Shown: positions 50,004 through 58,746, counted from the stretch's first letter. The stretch is 64,000 bases of DNA from Symbiodinium natans (GCA_905221605.1 CAJNDS010000757.1:594887-658886), one strand, 5' to 3'. Program-made: numbers and translations. The notes: a model not told the origin generated them from the sequence alone.

Positions 50004-50052
50004 TAGTATAGATCCCAAAAAGTGGTTTAGGGGTTTAGGGTTTGTGGTTTTG

Positions 50053-50126
50053 GACCCCCAAAGAGTAGGATTCCCTTGTAATAAGGACCCCCAAAAAGGT
50101 AACCCCCAAATCTTGGAAACCCCCAG
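50053..50126. mobile_element. family C element forming an intron 3' end
   Basis: GGACCCCCAAAGAGTAGGAT, TCCCTTGTAATAAGGACCCC and ATCTTGGAAACCCCCAG match 20812-20887. The element's last AG is the acceptor of the next exon (50127). Confidence 0.55.
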
Positions 50127-50197
50127 GAGGTGCGGCCCAAGCCCACCGAGATGCTTCGCTGGTTGTCTTTGCCTCATCTTCTTGAAGCAGTCCCTGG
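50127..50197 (+). CDS. exon of model 2
   Basis: AACCCCCAG|G to CCTGG|GTAGGC, or GAA|GCAGTC. Phase 0 gives EVRPKPTEMLRWLSLPHLLE and on. A second frame ending in TGA is open as well. Confidence 0.47.
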
Positions 50198-50310
50198 GTA
50201 GGCCCTTGGAACTTTTTATATATTTTCCTGTATTTGGGTTTAAGAGGATCATATTCAGGATTTTTTTTTCAGAGGGATTTTGAGGGTCATCCCAGGTCCA
50301 GGACCCCAAG

Positions 50311-50370
50311 ACAGCTGCCTCGCTGGAAGATCTCCTCCAGCAAACCATGCAGCAAGTCTATGAGGACTGA
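50311..50370 (+). CDS. terminal exon of model 2
   Basis: GACCCCAAG|A to a TGA: TAASLEDLLQQTMQQVYED and stop, 20 codons including the stop. The last part is inside a tandem duplication. Confidence 0.5.
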   Translation, partial: TAASLEDLLQQTMQQVYED

Positions 50371-50490
50371 GAACCATTGGCAACCGGCGCACTATTTTCA
50401 GCTTGCACAGCTCCAGCAAACCATGCAGCAAGTCTATGAGGACTGAGAATCATTGGCGACTGGCGCAAGAATTATTTTCAGCTTGTACAG
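50335..50490 (+). repeat. tandem duplication of the terminal exon
   Basis: Units 50335-50410 and 50411-50490 are near-identical. Each contains LQQTMQQVYED plus TGA and ends TTTTCAGCTTG(C/T)ACAG, which can act as an acceptor for the following copy. This gives two possible last exons with the same C-terminus. Confidence 0.8.
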
Positions 50491-50549
50491 CAGTCCCGGG
50501 CCCTATTTTAGGGACCTTTTTTTGGTTCAGTGCCCTTTTTTTTTGACAG

Positions 50550-50672
50550 GTCTCCGGTCCAAGACCACAAGCTCCTGTCGTGCGAGATTGGGACAAGCAG
50601 TGCCCACTTCCGCACAAGAAACCCGACTTCTTTGGACGAAAAGTGCCCGCAGCAGGCTCCAGGCCCCAATGA
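50550..50672 (+). CDS. candidate exon with good pyrimidine tract
   Basis: CCTTTTTTTTTTGACAG|G is the best acceptor in the window. All three plus frames are open for 40 or more codons, one reading APVVRDWDKQCPLPHKKPDF to TGA 50670-50672 or so. Probably coding; frame unresolved. Confidence 0.4.
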   Translation, partial: VSGPRPQAPVVRDWDKQCPLPHKKPDFFGRKVPAAGSRPQ

Positions 50673-50886
50673 AAGGAAGCCCGGAATAAACCCTTAACCC
50701 TAAACCCTAAACTCTAGAGCCAACAGCGGTTTCAGTTTCTCAGCCACCCCACATACTTCGCTTACCTTGCACTCGGGGCTACACACACCCACACCCCAAA
50801 AGAGAATCTGAAACCTGATGGCTACATGGGAGCTTGAATAAGCAGCAACATCCGAAGCCCTACTAAGCCTTTATTATAGCCCTACG

Positions 50887-50945
50887 CTAGTTTAGGGTTT
50901 TAGGGTTTAGGGTTTAGGGTTTAGGGTTTAGGGTTTAGGGTTTAG
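50887..50945 (+). repeat. TTTAGGG array
   Basis: Seven or eight units. Confidence 0.93.
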
Positions 50946-50994
50946 GCTGTGCAATGTTACAAGACCTATACAAAGTCCTGTCAGCCCCTAAAAT

Positions 50995-51094
50995 TTGGGA
51001 TGTTCCCCTTATACTAACAGCCCTTCATAGGGATTATAGTACCCCCGATGATCATCCTTACTAAGGACGGTTGATATAAGGCGCGGAACATCCT
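50995..51094. mobile_element. family B element
   Basis: TTGGGATGTTCCCCTTATAC to GGCGCGGAACATCCTAA, with inner ACTAACAGCCCTTCAT / ACTAAGGACGGTTGAT. Confidence 0.65.
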
Positions 51095-51575
51095 AAACCC
51101 TAAACCGGAAACCCTAAACCCTAAACCCTCCCTAGGCCCTAAACCCGAAACCCTAACCCTCCCTAAGCCCTGTACACCCTAGAGCCCTAAACCCTCCCTA
51201 AGCCCTGCACCCTCAACTCTAAACCCGAAGAATCCTATACCCTAAACCCTCCCCAAGCTCTAAACCCTCAACCCTAAACCCTAAAAACCGTTAACCCTGA
51301 ACCCTTCCGAAGCCCTAAACCTTCAGCCCTAAACCCTTCGAACCCTAACCCTAAACCCCTAAAGCCGAAAACCCTCAAGCCTAAAACCCCTAAACACTCC
51401 TAAGCCCCAAACCCTACATTCTCTGCTGAGGACTAAACCCTAAACCCTGAACCCCTAAACCCTAAACCCTAAACCCTGAACCCCAAACCCTAGACCCTAA
51501 CCCTAAACCCTAAACCCTAAACCCTAAACCCTAAACCCTAAACCCTAAACCCTAAACCCTAAACCCTAAACCCTC
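51095..51575 (-). repeat. 480-bp CCCTAAA field
   Basis: Degenerate C-rich words, ending in a pure array of about 11 units (51493-51574). No gene. Confidence 0.9.
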
Positions 51576-51593
51576 CATTCTCCCCGAGGCCAG

Positions 51594-51655
51594 GACCCGG
51601 AGCCGCTGTCCCCGAAGCCCCAGTGGCCCGAGTCGCCGAAGGTGGCGCTGCACAG
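51594..51655 (+). CDS. candidate exon
   Basis: CGAGGCCAG|G to CACAG|GCGGGG (GC donor). DPEPLSPKPQWPESPKVALH and two bases. CCCTAAA left, TTTAGGG right. Confidence 0.47.
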
Positions 51656-51671
51656 GCGGGGGGGGGGGGGT

Positions 51672-51766
51672 TAGGGTTTAGGGTTTAGGTTTAGGGTTTA
51701 GGGTTTAGGGTTTAGGGTTTAGGGTTTTAGGGTTTAGGGTTTAGGGTTTAGGGTTTAGGGTTTAGT
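51672..51766 (+). repeat. TTTAGGG array after a G14 run
   Basis: Clean array. Unassigned sequence continues to 52320, including two related blocks GTTTTCAACGAAATCTC (51951) and GTTTTCGAGCGATTTTTTG (52130). Confidence 0.9.
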
Positions 51767-52322
51767 CTTCTGGCTGGGTTTTGGTCAGAACCCCCAACCT
51801 GGGCCCTGACCCCACAGCCTTCGCAAAGCACTGAGTCTCCGGGGGAAGATTTAGGATTTAGGGCTTAGGGTTTGGGGTTTGGGGTTTAGGGTTTATTTTT
51901 GTTTAGGGTTTATAGAAGTTGTCTAGGGTTTGGGCCCCAACAACGTTTTCAACGAAATCTCTTTAGACTCATCCCATGTCTGGGTGGGAACCGAAACGTG
52001 TCCGGACGTGAAGATCTCATATGTTTTAACAGTAGTTTTAGGTTTAGGGTTTAGGGTTTAGGGTTTTTTAGGGTTCTGGAGAGTAATTTGGCATTCTTTG
52101 AAGTAGTAGGTTTTTGGGTCTCAAATAATGTTTTCGAGCGATTTTTTGAACGAAACGGTGGAGTGAAACAGCCCCTTGGATGCCCTAACATGGTAGAATT
52201 GGGGTATAATGTACAGTTGCTATTGGGTTAGCAAGTACCATGAATCTCCAAGTAGAACCCAAAAACCTTTTCTCCTCCCTCCATGCTCAAGCCATGAAAG
52301 TCAAACCCTAGAACCCTAAAAC

Positions 52323-52422
52323 TTGGGATGCTCCCCCTTATACGAACAGTCTTTGATACAAATTACCCTACAGCCGATTGTAATCATCACTAAGGACTGT
52401 TAGTAAAGGGGGAACATCCCAA
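52323..52422. mobile_element. family B element
   Basis: TTGGGATGCTCCCCCTTATA to AAAGGGGGAACATCCCAA, inner ACGAACAGTCTTTG / ACTAAGGACTGTTAGT. Surrounded by CCCTAAA words. Confidence 0.7.
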
Positions 52423-52515
52423 CCCTAAACCCTAAACCCCAAAACCCTAAACCCTCAACCCTAAAGAAAAGCCTAAGACCGCTAGAGCCTACATGCCGGC
52501 ACTCCCATGATGCAG

Positions 52516-52588
52516 GAAACGCCTCGGCTGGAATGAGTCCAGATCTCAGCTGTCGGGTGATTCGAGCTGAAGAACCCAGCCCCGAACC
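52516..52588 (+). CDS. candidate exon
   Basis: After GATGCAG|G the frame NASAGMSPDLSCRVIRAEEP continues into a C-rich repeat. Right border uncertain. Confidence 0.4.
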
Positions 52589-52751
52589 CGAAACCCTAAA
52601 CCCTAAACCCTAAACCCTAACCCTTAACCCTTAACCCTAACCCTATAACCCTATAACCCTAAACCCCTGCAAGCTTTCCGGAGCAGGCCTACCCTTCGCA
52701 GGCATTTCCGCACTAAACCCGAAGGCCTAAGAGCCTTCATCTAGTTAACAG

Positions 52752-52778
52752 GCCCGGCGGTGGAGGGTCAACAAGTCA
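52752..52778 (+). CDS. 27-base micro-exon
   Basis: GTTAACAG|G to TCA|GTTTAGGG: nine codons, ARRWRVNKS. Small, so chance is possible, but both borders are good. Confidence 0.38.
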
Positions 52779-52889
52779 GTTTAGGGTTTAGGGTTTAGGG
52801 TTTAGGGTTTAGGGTCTAGGGTCTAGGGTCTAGGGTCTAGGGTTTTAGGGGGGGGGGGGAGGGGGATCCTTTCGAGTCCTTTCAGTTTA

Positions 52890-53092
52890 CCTGTCGTACA
52901 TACTGCTTTTAAACACCAACAGCATAGCTCAAGCAATGCAACCAAAGCCCTCCCAGCTGCCAGTAGTGTACTCTTTAGCTCAACTGCGGTTGATATGAAA
53001 TAGAACTCCATGACATAAGTTGCATCGCAACATTTCCTTCTATAAATGGCCCTCAAACACCACAAAGTATACTGAACAGCCCTAACCCTCAA
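52890..53092 (-). CDS. minus-strand candidate exon, hydrophobic
   Basis: On minus, an ATG-started frame with STLLAAGRALVALLELCCWC ends at CGACAG|GTAAAC, a good donor. The plus strand has a weaker Ser-rich frame. Confidence 0.35.
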
Positions 53093-53205
53093 AAACCCTA
53101 AGCCCCGCCCTACACCCTAAACAACCCTAAACCCTAAACCCTAGCCCTAAACCCTAAACCCTAAACCCTAAACCCTAAACCCTAAACCCGAAGCTTTTCC
53201 CGCAG

Positions 53206-53269
53206 CTCGTGGATCTTCAGGGAGATCTGGAGTCCCACACGGGAAGCCGAAGAAGGAGAGTCGCAGAGG
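53206..53269 (+). CDS. candidate exon, donor at repeat start
   Basis: TTTTCCCGCAG|C to GAGG|GTTTAGGG: 21 codons plus one base, LVDLQGDLESHTGSRRRRVA and Glu. Good pyrimidine tract. Confidence 0.53.
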
Positions 53270-53425
53270 GTTTAGGGTTTAGGGTTTAGGGTTTAGGGTT
53301 TAGGGTTTAGGGTGAGTGGTTTTTGGGGGCTTCGGGTTGGGTGAAGGGTTGTAGGGATTAGGGTTTTGGTTTGGGGTTTGGGGTTTAGGGTTTAGGGTTT
53401 AGGGTTTAGGGTTTAGGGTTAAGGG
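53270..53425 (+). repeat. TTTAGGG arrays
   Basis: Two arrays (53270-53311, 53385-53425) with G-rich sequence between. Confidence 0.9.
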
Positions 53426-53429
53426 TTTC

Positions 53430-54330
53430 AGGGTTTGGGGACCTAAGGGGGTTGGGAGGGAAATGTTGGGATGTTTGGGTTTTTGTTAAGGGAAATGTGG
53501 GGATGTTTGGGTTTGTTAGGGGTTTGGGGATGTTAGAGCTTTTTTTGCGGGATCAAGTGTGCAGGAAACCGTTCCATTTGATGCGGTGTACGAGTGCGCG
53601 TGATTTTTGCGTAGTCTGCGCAGGCATCCGGCCTTGTGCATGGATATAGTCTTTTCTTTGAGGGTTTCGGGCCTTTAGGCTTTAGGGAGGATGTGCCCCT
53701 TTCGAGCCCAGGCATCTACTGCAGAACAAAAAGGTAGGTTTGTGTGTGAAACATGTTTTTGGTGTGTGTATTTAGCTCTAGCTCTCCTTGCCCTTATTGA
53801 TTTTGGTGGGTGTATACTTGGGAGTCGCCATTGGGGAATGCTAGTAAGATCAGCCATGGGTCATATCGGTACATGGGTACGTGGATTGACATGGATCCTT
53901 CTCTGAGGATTGGGGGGCGTGGAGGTGCGATGTGGGTTCGGTGTTGGGACGCGTTGAGTTCTTAGCACTAGACATCCCTCAACCCTAAATCTTCATGTTG
54001 TATGATGGGGGTTTCGGGTTTCGGTCTTCTGGAAGGGATGAAGGCCTAAAACCCCAAACTTCAGACTATTGTGGGCTTAAATAAACCCCAAACCCCAAAC
54101 CTCAAACCCTAAACCCTAAACTTAAACCCTCAAGCCCCTGTAACTTGAAATTATTCAAAAGTCCAAAAACGAAACTTTACGCGAAACTCCTCGAAACTTT
54201 CCCCGGACCTGAACAGTGAGTAATTTCAAACCCTAAACCCAAAACCCTGAACTCTAAACCCTACACCCCAAACCCTAAACCCTAAACCCTAAAACCCTAA
54301 ACCCTACAACAACCAAAGTTCCACACTGGA
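53430..54330. other. mixed stretch with short exon candidates
   Basis: Possible small exons after GTGTGCAG (about 53561; ETVPFDAVYEC) and after GAGCCCAG (about 53712; ASTAEQK closing at GTAGGT). The remainder is G-rich then C-rich repeat. Confidence 0.3.
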
Positions 54331-54336
54331 GGAGAG

Positions 54337-54393
54337 GTGGTACCAGACCCACCAGCCGAGGAGGAGGTCGCATCCCGAGTTGCTGGTACTTAG
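54337..54393 (+). CDS. candidate exon
   Basis: After CTGGAG|G the frame EVVPDPPAEEEVASRVAGT ends at TAG inside the following repeat start. GAG|GTCGCA is an internal donor option. Confidence 0.38.
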   Translation: MVPDPPAEEEVASRVAGT

Positions 54394-54570
54394 GGTTTAG
54401 GGTTTAGGGTTTAGGGTTTAGGGTTTCGGGTTTAGGGTTTAGGGTTTAGGGCGTTTCAGGGTTTGGGGTTTAGGCTGTAGGGTTTAGGGTTTAGGGCTTC
54501 GGGCTTGGGGTTTAAGGGTTAGGGTTTGGGGGGTTTAGGCTTTTGGGGTTTCAGGGTTTAGGTCCCTTCA
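54391..54570 (+). repeat. TTTAGGG array, degenerate
   Basis: G-rich repeats with TTTCGGG and TTTGGGG variants. Confidence 0.88.
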
Positions 54571-54777
54571 TGCCCCTTCTAGCCCGTACATAGAACAAAA
54601 AGTACCCAACATACCGGTTCCCGAACCCTAAACCTTCCTGCTTGTCTCAAGGCTGCTTTTAAAAGTGGGGGCTTCGGGGTTGGGGCGTATAGGCTTACAG
54701 GCTTTAAGAGGTTTTAGGGGTTTAGGGTTTAGGATTGCCTAAACCCTCAGCCCTAGATTCCGAGACGCTGCGGACAG

Positions 54778-54813
54778 GAAGAGCCCATGGCGCCTGGTGA
54801 GGAAGCGGAGCAG
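54778..54813 (+). CDS. acidic candidate exon, GC donor
   Basis: TGCGGACAG|G to CAG|GCGTCT: EEPMAPGEEAEQ, phase 0. Confidence 0.42.
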
Positions 54814-54831
54814 GCGTCTGGGCTTCCCTAA

Positions 54832-54928
54832 GGGTCCATGTACCTATATAGTATATACTTGGCCCCTAAAGCTACTATATAGGAACCCCTTTAAGGCCCA
54901 AGTATATACTATATAGGTACATGGACCC
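54832..54928. repeat. large inverted repeat (family H)
   Basis: GGGTCCATGTACCTATATAG continues as a ~33-base arm (54832-54864). It is mirrored at 54895-54928 with one single-base difference; the loop is about 30 bases. AT-rich arms would cruciform easily. Confidence 0.9.
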
Positions 54929-55095
54929 TTTGGGCTTTAGGGTTCAGGGCGTGCGTGGCGCCTAGTAGTGCCCTTAGCGTTTAGGATTCGGGTTGAGGGT
55001 TCAGAGTGATGGGGCTCCGCATTTGACAGGGTGCAACGAGCTTCCGTCACAGGACCTTGAACATCCGAAACCCGAAGCCCTGAACCCTGAAACAG

Positions 55096-55146
55096 GAGCT
55101 CCTGGCTTTTGTCCAGCAGCTCGGGGTTCCGGCCTCGGGAATTTTG
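55096..55146 (+). CDS. candidate exon, GC donor
   Basis: CTGAAACAG|G to TTG|GCTTGA: 17 codons, ELLAFVQQLGVPASGIL, phase 0 at both ends. Confidence 0.5.
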
Positions 55147-55344
55147 GCTTGAGGGTTTTAGGGTTTAGGGGTTTAGGGGTTTAGGGGTTTAGGGGTTTAG
55201 GGTTTAGGGTTTAGGCCACTCTGCTGCTGATTTTGTCTTCGCCGATTCATGTGCGGCGCCGGCAAACCACTGCGTGTGTGCTTGGGGAACGCTAGACCCC
55301 AACCCCTTCTTGAGTCGGAGGCAGAGTTCCACCCACGGTGAACA

Positions 55345-55704
55345 TTGAAAAATTCGTCGGCCCACCCCCACCCCCCCTCTGGCCAGTGTTTACAGTTTGC
55401 GCGCAAGGCTGTTGGTTTTTTCCTGGAGGCCAAGTTACGTAGGTTTCGGGCTTGGGGCTTGAAGTTTATACATTCTCTTAAATTGAAACGTGCTGGTTTG
55501 AGGTTCGGTGTGTATCATGTTGGCAGCACTCTAGGGCGTGGGTTGCGGGCTGAGGGTTTCAAGCCCCTGACACACAAGCCTAAAATGCAAAAAAAAGCCA
55601 AAATTGCATCCCCCAAATCCCAGGAAAGCCCCCCTGAACCTCTGCTGACATGCCCTGAAGACCTGAACCTTTCAACCTCGACCAGCCCCAAACCCGTCTC
55701 TTAA
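55345..55704 (+). CDS. open frame, Lys-rich, 119 codons
   Basis: Repeat-free. Basic helix FARKAVGFFLEAKLRRFRAW, later Lys/Ser/Pro-rich, with a TAA at 55702-55704. An antisense frame is open across 55197-55433. It could be one large exon or several. Confidence 0.35.
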   Translation: MKNSSAHPHPPSGQCLQFARKAVGFFLEAKLRRFRAWGLKFIHSLKLKRAGLRFGVYHVGSTLGRGLRAEGFKPLTHKPKMQKKAKIASPKSQESPPEPLLTCPEDLNLSTSTSPKPVS

Positions 55705-55927
55705 CCTCCCCCCAAGCCCACAATGCGCTCCCCTGGTATCTTGCGGCCGGCGAGTACGGAACGAATGAAGAACCATAGTACTCATCATGATACCCCAAGT
55801 CATGTATGCCCCAAGCCCAAAAACCCCAAAACCCCCCAAACCCCGAAAAAGCCTAAATGCCCCAAAAAATTAAAAAGAAAAAAAACACACACAGACCCTA
55901 AACCCCAAAAACCCTCTAATCCCAAAC

Positions 55928-56000
55928 TGAAAACCTTCAATGATCTTGCCTCTGCTGCCGAGGAGGAGGCCGAAGGCTTGACAGCGGAGGCTCCCAGAAA
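55928..56000 (+). CDS. acidic candidate exon
   Basis: TFNDLASAAEEEAEGLTAEA and PRK run into a G12 run. A C-rich degenerate field (55800-55920) precedes it. Confidence 0.38.
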
Positions 56001-56024
56001 GGGGGGGGGGGGGGGAAGGTTAGG

Positions 56025-56140
56025 GTTTAGGGTTTAGGGTTTAGGGTTTAGGGTTTAGGGTTTAGGGTTTAGGGTTTAGGGTTTAGGGTTTAGGGTTTAG
56101 GGTTTAGGGTTTAGGGTTTAGGGTTTAGGGTTTAGGGTTT
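56025..56140 (+). repeat. perfect TTTAGGG array, about 16 units
   Basis: One of the two longest pure arrays. Confidence 0.96.
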
Positions 56141-56180
56141 GGGGTGAAGTGGTGGGAGGGGGAAGGAGGATCGTTCCTTC

Positions 56181-56441
56181 ATGGAGGATCGTTCCTTCAT
56201 CAGCGCCATGCAGAGCACAGAACTCACTGAGCAGCAAAAGAATGCTCTCGTGGCCGGCAGCAGCTTCGATGACCATGATCGCAGCATGGCTGATATGACA
56301 TACCATCCAGACAGCACAGGTGTGTTTTGGCACTTCTGTACAACTTGCCACCAGTCACTACCCCAGAGTCCTGCCAGCATGATTCTCTCATCCTCCAGTC
56401 CACATCTTTCATGTTCACATCGCGAGGTTCTGGGCCTCTAG
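56181..56441 (+). CDS. open frame with CxxC, unknown
   Basis: 86 codons from ATG: MEDRSFISAMQSTELTEQQK, then DDHDRSMADMTYHPDSTGVF and WHFCTTCHQSLPQS. The CTTC knuckle followed by SL faintly recalls the Cys motif ahead of Helitron-type helicases, but that is a weak memory match. Two minus frames overlap. Confidence 0.4.
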   Translation: MEDRSFISAMQSTELTEQQKNALVAGSSFDDHDRSMADMTYHPDSTGVFWHFCTTCHQSLPQSPASMILSSSSPHLSCSHREVLGL

Positions 56442-56687
56442 GGTGGGGGGGGGGGTGGGGGGTGTAGTTTTGGGGGCGGAATGGGTTCTTGGGGTTTAGG
56501 ATTTAGGGTTAGGGCTTTAGGGTTTAGGAAGCTTAGGGTTTCTTGTCTGGGGTGTAGGGTTTCGGGTTTATGGTCTGGGATTGAGAGTTTAGGTTTGCGG
56601 ACTTTGAGGCTATAGGGCAGTCATAGCGCTGTCTGCAGCTCCCCCTGTGCAGAGAATTCGTCCAATCATGAGCCCTCGCGCTAGCAG

Positions 56688-56741
56688 GACGACGACGCAC
56701 CAACGGCTGAGGCGGTGGAGGCGCCGCGTTCTGGCGCATGG
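56688..56741 (+). CDS. candidate exon, donor at repeat start
   Basis: GCTAGCAG|G to TGG|GTTTAGGG: exactly 18 codons, DDDAPTAEAVEAPRSGAW. Confidence 0.53.
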
Positions 56742-57350
56742 GTTTAGGGTTTTGGGGCTTCAGTGTTAGGGTTTTTTGGTTTTTAGGGGTTTAGGGGTTT
56801 CGGTTCAGGGGTTTGAGTTGGTCCTTTTTGGGGGGTTAGGTTTTTCGGATTTGGGGGTTTGTGCTTTGGGTGTTTAGGCGGTTTCGGGTTTGGGTGCTAT
56901 GGCATTTGTGCTTCTGATAGGCTTCGAGTGATTTTTATTTTTCCGGCTTTAGGCTTGTGGCTTATAGGGCTTATTTATTGGCTTGGGTTCGCACCCAGTC
57001 ACCAGAAGCTTGCTTTTGCAGAGTTTCTCCGCAAAATGGCACGTCTTTCCCTTTCCGGACGGGAGGGGTTTTGGGCAAACCCTAAACCTTAAACCCTAAA
57101 CCCTAAACCCTAAAGTGTTTTGGGCTGAGGATTTCAGGTTGGGGCTCAGGGTTTGTAAGTTGCCTCTTGAAGCTAAAAACCGAAGCTCGTGCCGCATTCC
57201 CAAGATCGAAACCCAAAACTTCCCAAGCACAAACACGATACTCTAAATTTCTGCTACCGCTACAGCCGCAAGGCGGGGTGTAGGTAAAACACTATCCTCT
57301 TTACCGTTGGGGTCTAGGCAACGCTGTAGTACTCGTAGTTCCCAGATCTG
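56742..57350. other. G-rich degenerate repeats and unassigned sequence
   Basis: A plus frame 56859-57092 is open but lies in TTTAGGG-like words. A CCCTAAA run lies at 57082-57113. No clear exon. Confidence 0.35.
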
Positions 57351-57356
57351 GAACAG

Positions 57357-57414
57357 GAAGCGGACGCTGCAGCCACTGACGAGGCGGTCAGGGGCATCAT
57401 TTGCAGACGTATCG
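57357..57414 (+). CDS. candidate exon
   Basis: CTGGAACAG|G to ATCG|GTTGAG: 19 codons plus one base, EADAAATDEAVRGIICRRI. Confidence 0.52.
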
Positions 57415-57654
57415 GTTGAGGTGCAGGAACCCCGAAACCCTCAAGCCAAAACCCCAAGTCCTAGACATAACACCATCAACCGCAGAATAGGAATTCCGAG
57501 TTTCGCGGGCCTTCAAACCCCTAACCCTCCCCCCCGTGTGTTGGACACTTAAGGGCTATTTGACATCGGTTTCTTTTGAGATATCATTGCGAAGCAACAT
57601 CAACTAGTTGCTAAAAAGTTTGGGTGCGCACAGGCTGTTGCCTCGAAGCCTTGA

Positions 57655-57965
57655 GGACACCCCAAGAGGCCGCTGAGGCCGCTAAGCCCGCTGAGCTGGT
57701 TGAGGCCGCTGAGGCTGAGCCAGCTGAGCCTGATCAGGCCGCTGACCGCAGAGCCCGCTCAGGCCGCTGTGGCCCGCTCAGGCCGCTGTGGCCCGCTCAG
57801 GCTGTGGTTTGCTGAGCCCACTCAGGCCGCTCATGCAGGCCGCTGAGCCCGCTCAGGCCGCTGAAGGCGCTCAACCCCACCCTTGAGCCGCTGAGGGCGC
57901 TCAACCCGCCCTGGCTCCGGCCGCGGAGCCCGCTGAGGCCACTGAGCCAGCCAAGGCCGCTGAGG
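57655..57965 (+). repeat. Ala/Glu/Pro-coding minisatellite
   Basis: Dozens of imperfect GCCGCTGAG / GCCCGCTCAG nine- and ten-base units. One plus frame starts EAAEAAKPAELVEAAEAEPA. Later units shift frame and continue EGAQPALAPAAEPAEATEP. Probably a coding repeat that has drifted by indels. Confidence 0.6.
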
Positions 57966-58549
57966 CTGGCTGGCTCCGCTGTACTGGAAAAGAGTATATT
58001 ATTATACCGCGTCAAATGGACGCGAAGCGTCCCAGGCACCCCCCCCCCCCCCCCCCGCGCCGCCCCCACCCTAAACCCTAATCCTTAAACCCTATAAGCC
58101 CAAAAAACAAAAATGCCGCGACCATGCAAAGATGAGGGTTTCATCCGACTTGCGATGCCCTTGCCCTGGCTTGAAAGTGCTTGGCTCTTCCAATCCTCCC
58201 CCTCCCCCCCCTCGCCCTCCAATTAGGGTTTAGGAGGAGTTTAGGGTTTTGTCGGGTTAAGGGTTAAGGGTTTGTCGGGTAGTTAAGGGTTAAGGGTTTA
58301 GGAGTTTAGGGCTTTAGGGGGTTTAGGGTTTAGGAGTTTCGGGTCGGGTTCAAGGTTCAGGGCTTGGTGTTGGGGATTGAGTGGGGCAGCTGGCGCAGTC
58401 CAGGCAATTCATTTGCGAAGTCTTCGAGATCGTCAGATCACCCCCTGGTTCTTAGTGAGGACATTAAGGCCCTATAAATACCCTTACAGGGATAATACTG
58501 GGTCATTCCCTACTAAGATCCAGCCAGATCAGGAGAGCTAGGTGCGGTG

Positions 58550-58746
58550 GACTACTGGCACGGCCGGGGGTGCGACTGCCCATTGCCAGGTGTTGGCAAC
58601 CCCATCAGCTTTTGAGGTGCGACCTGGTGGCGCCTTCCTTTGTCGGCAAAGCAAAGAGGTCGGGAATGTGGACGCTGGTGGCCCCTACTAGCCGCGGTGG
58701 GCGTGCGGCCAGCTCGGCGTTTGATGACGACGTTACGCGTGTCTGA
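58550..58746 (+). CDS. repeat-free coding island, frame unresolved
   Basis: Plus frames include LARPGVRLPIARCWQPHQLL to TSRGGRAASSAFDDDVTRV and a TGA at about 58744. The minus strand is open for 129 codons (58941-58552). Confidence 0.35.

Larger units (their letters stand above)
38303..50370 (+). other. gene model 2: long phased multi-exon gene
   Basis: Exons: 38303-38355, 38978-39050, 39274-39318, 39802-39859, 40420-40470, 41138-41193, 41681-41725, 42436-42504, 43181-43248, 44239-44271, 44458-44521, 45617-45658, 46753-46810, 47456-47521, 48583-48658, 49220-49295, 49389-49436, 49508-50003, 50127-50197, 50311-50370. From the first exon to 49389 one open phase is kept across every join, using GT, GC or GA donors; the last joins need alternative sites. 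The protein would have a helical start, a very acidic middle, an IQ-like segment and a compact alpha/beta region near its end. Introns hold arrays and MITEs. No homologue is named. Confidence 0.55.

Noticed and set aside
49473-50348. 291-codon minus-strand open frame
   Set aside because: It is antisense to the better-supported plus exon at 49508-50003 and continues through a family C element and telomere-type sequence. The plus peptide is far more protein-like and has splice borders.
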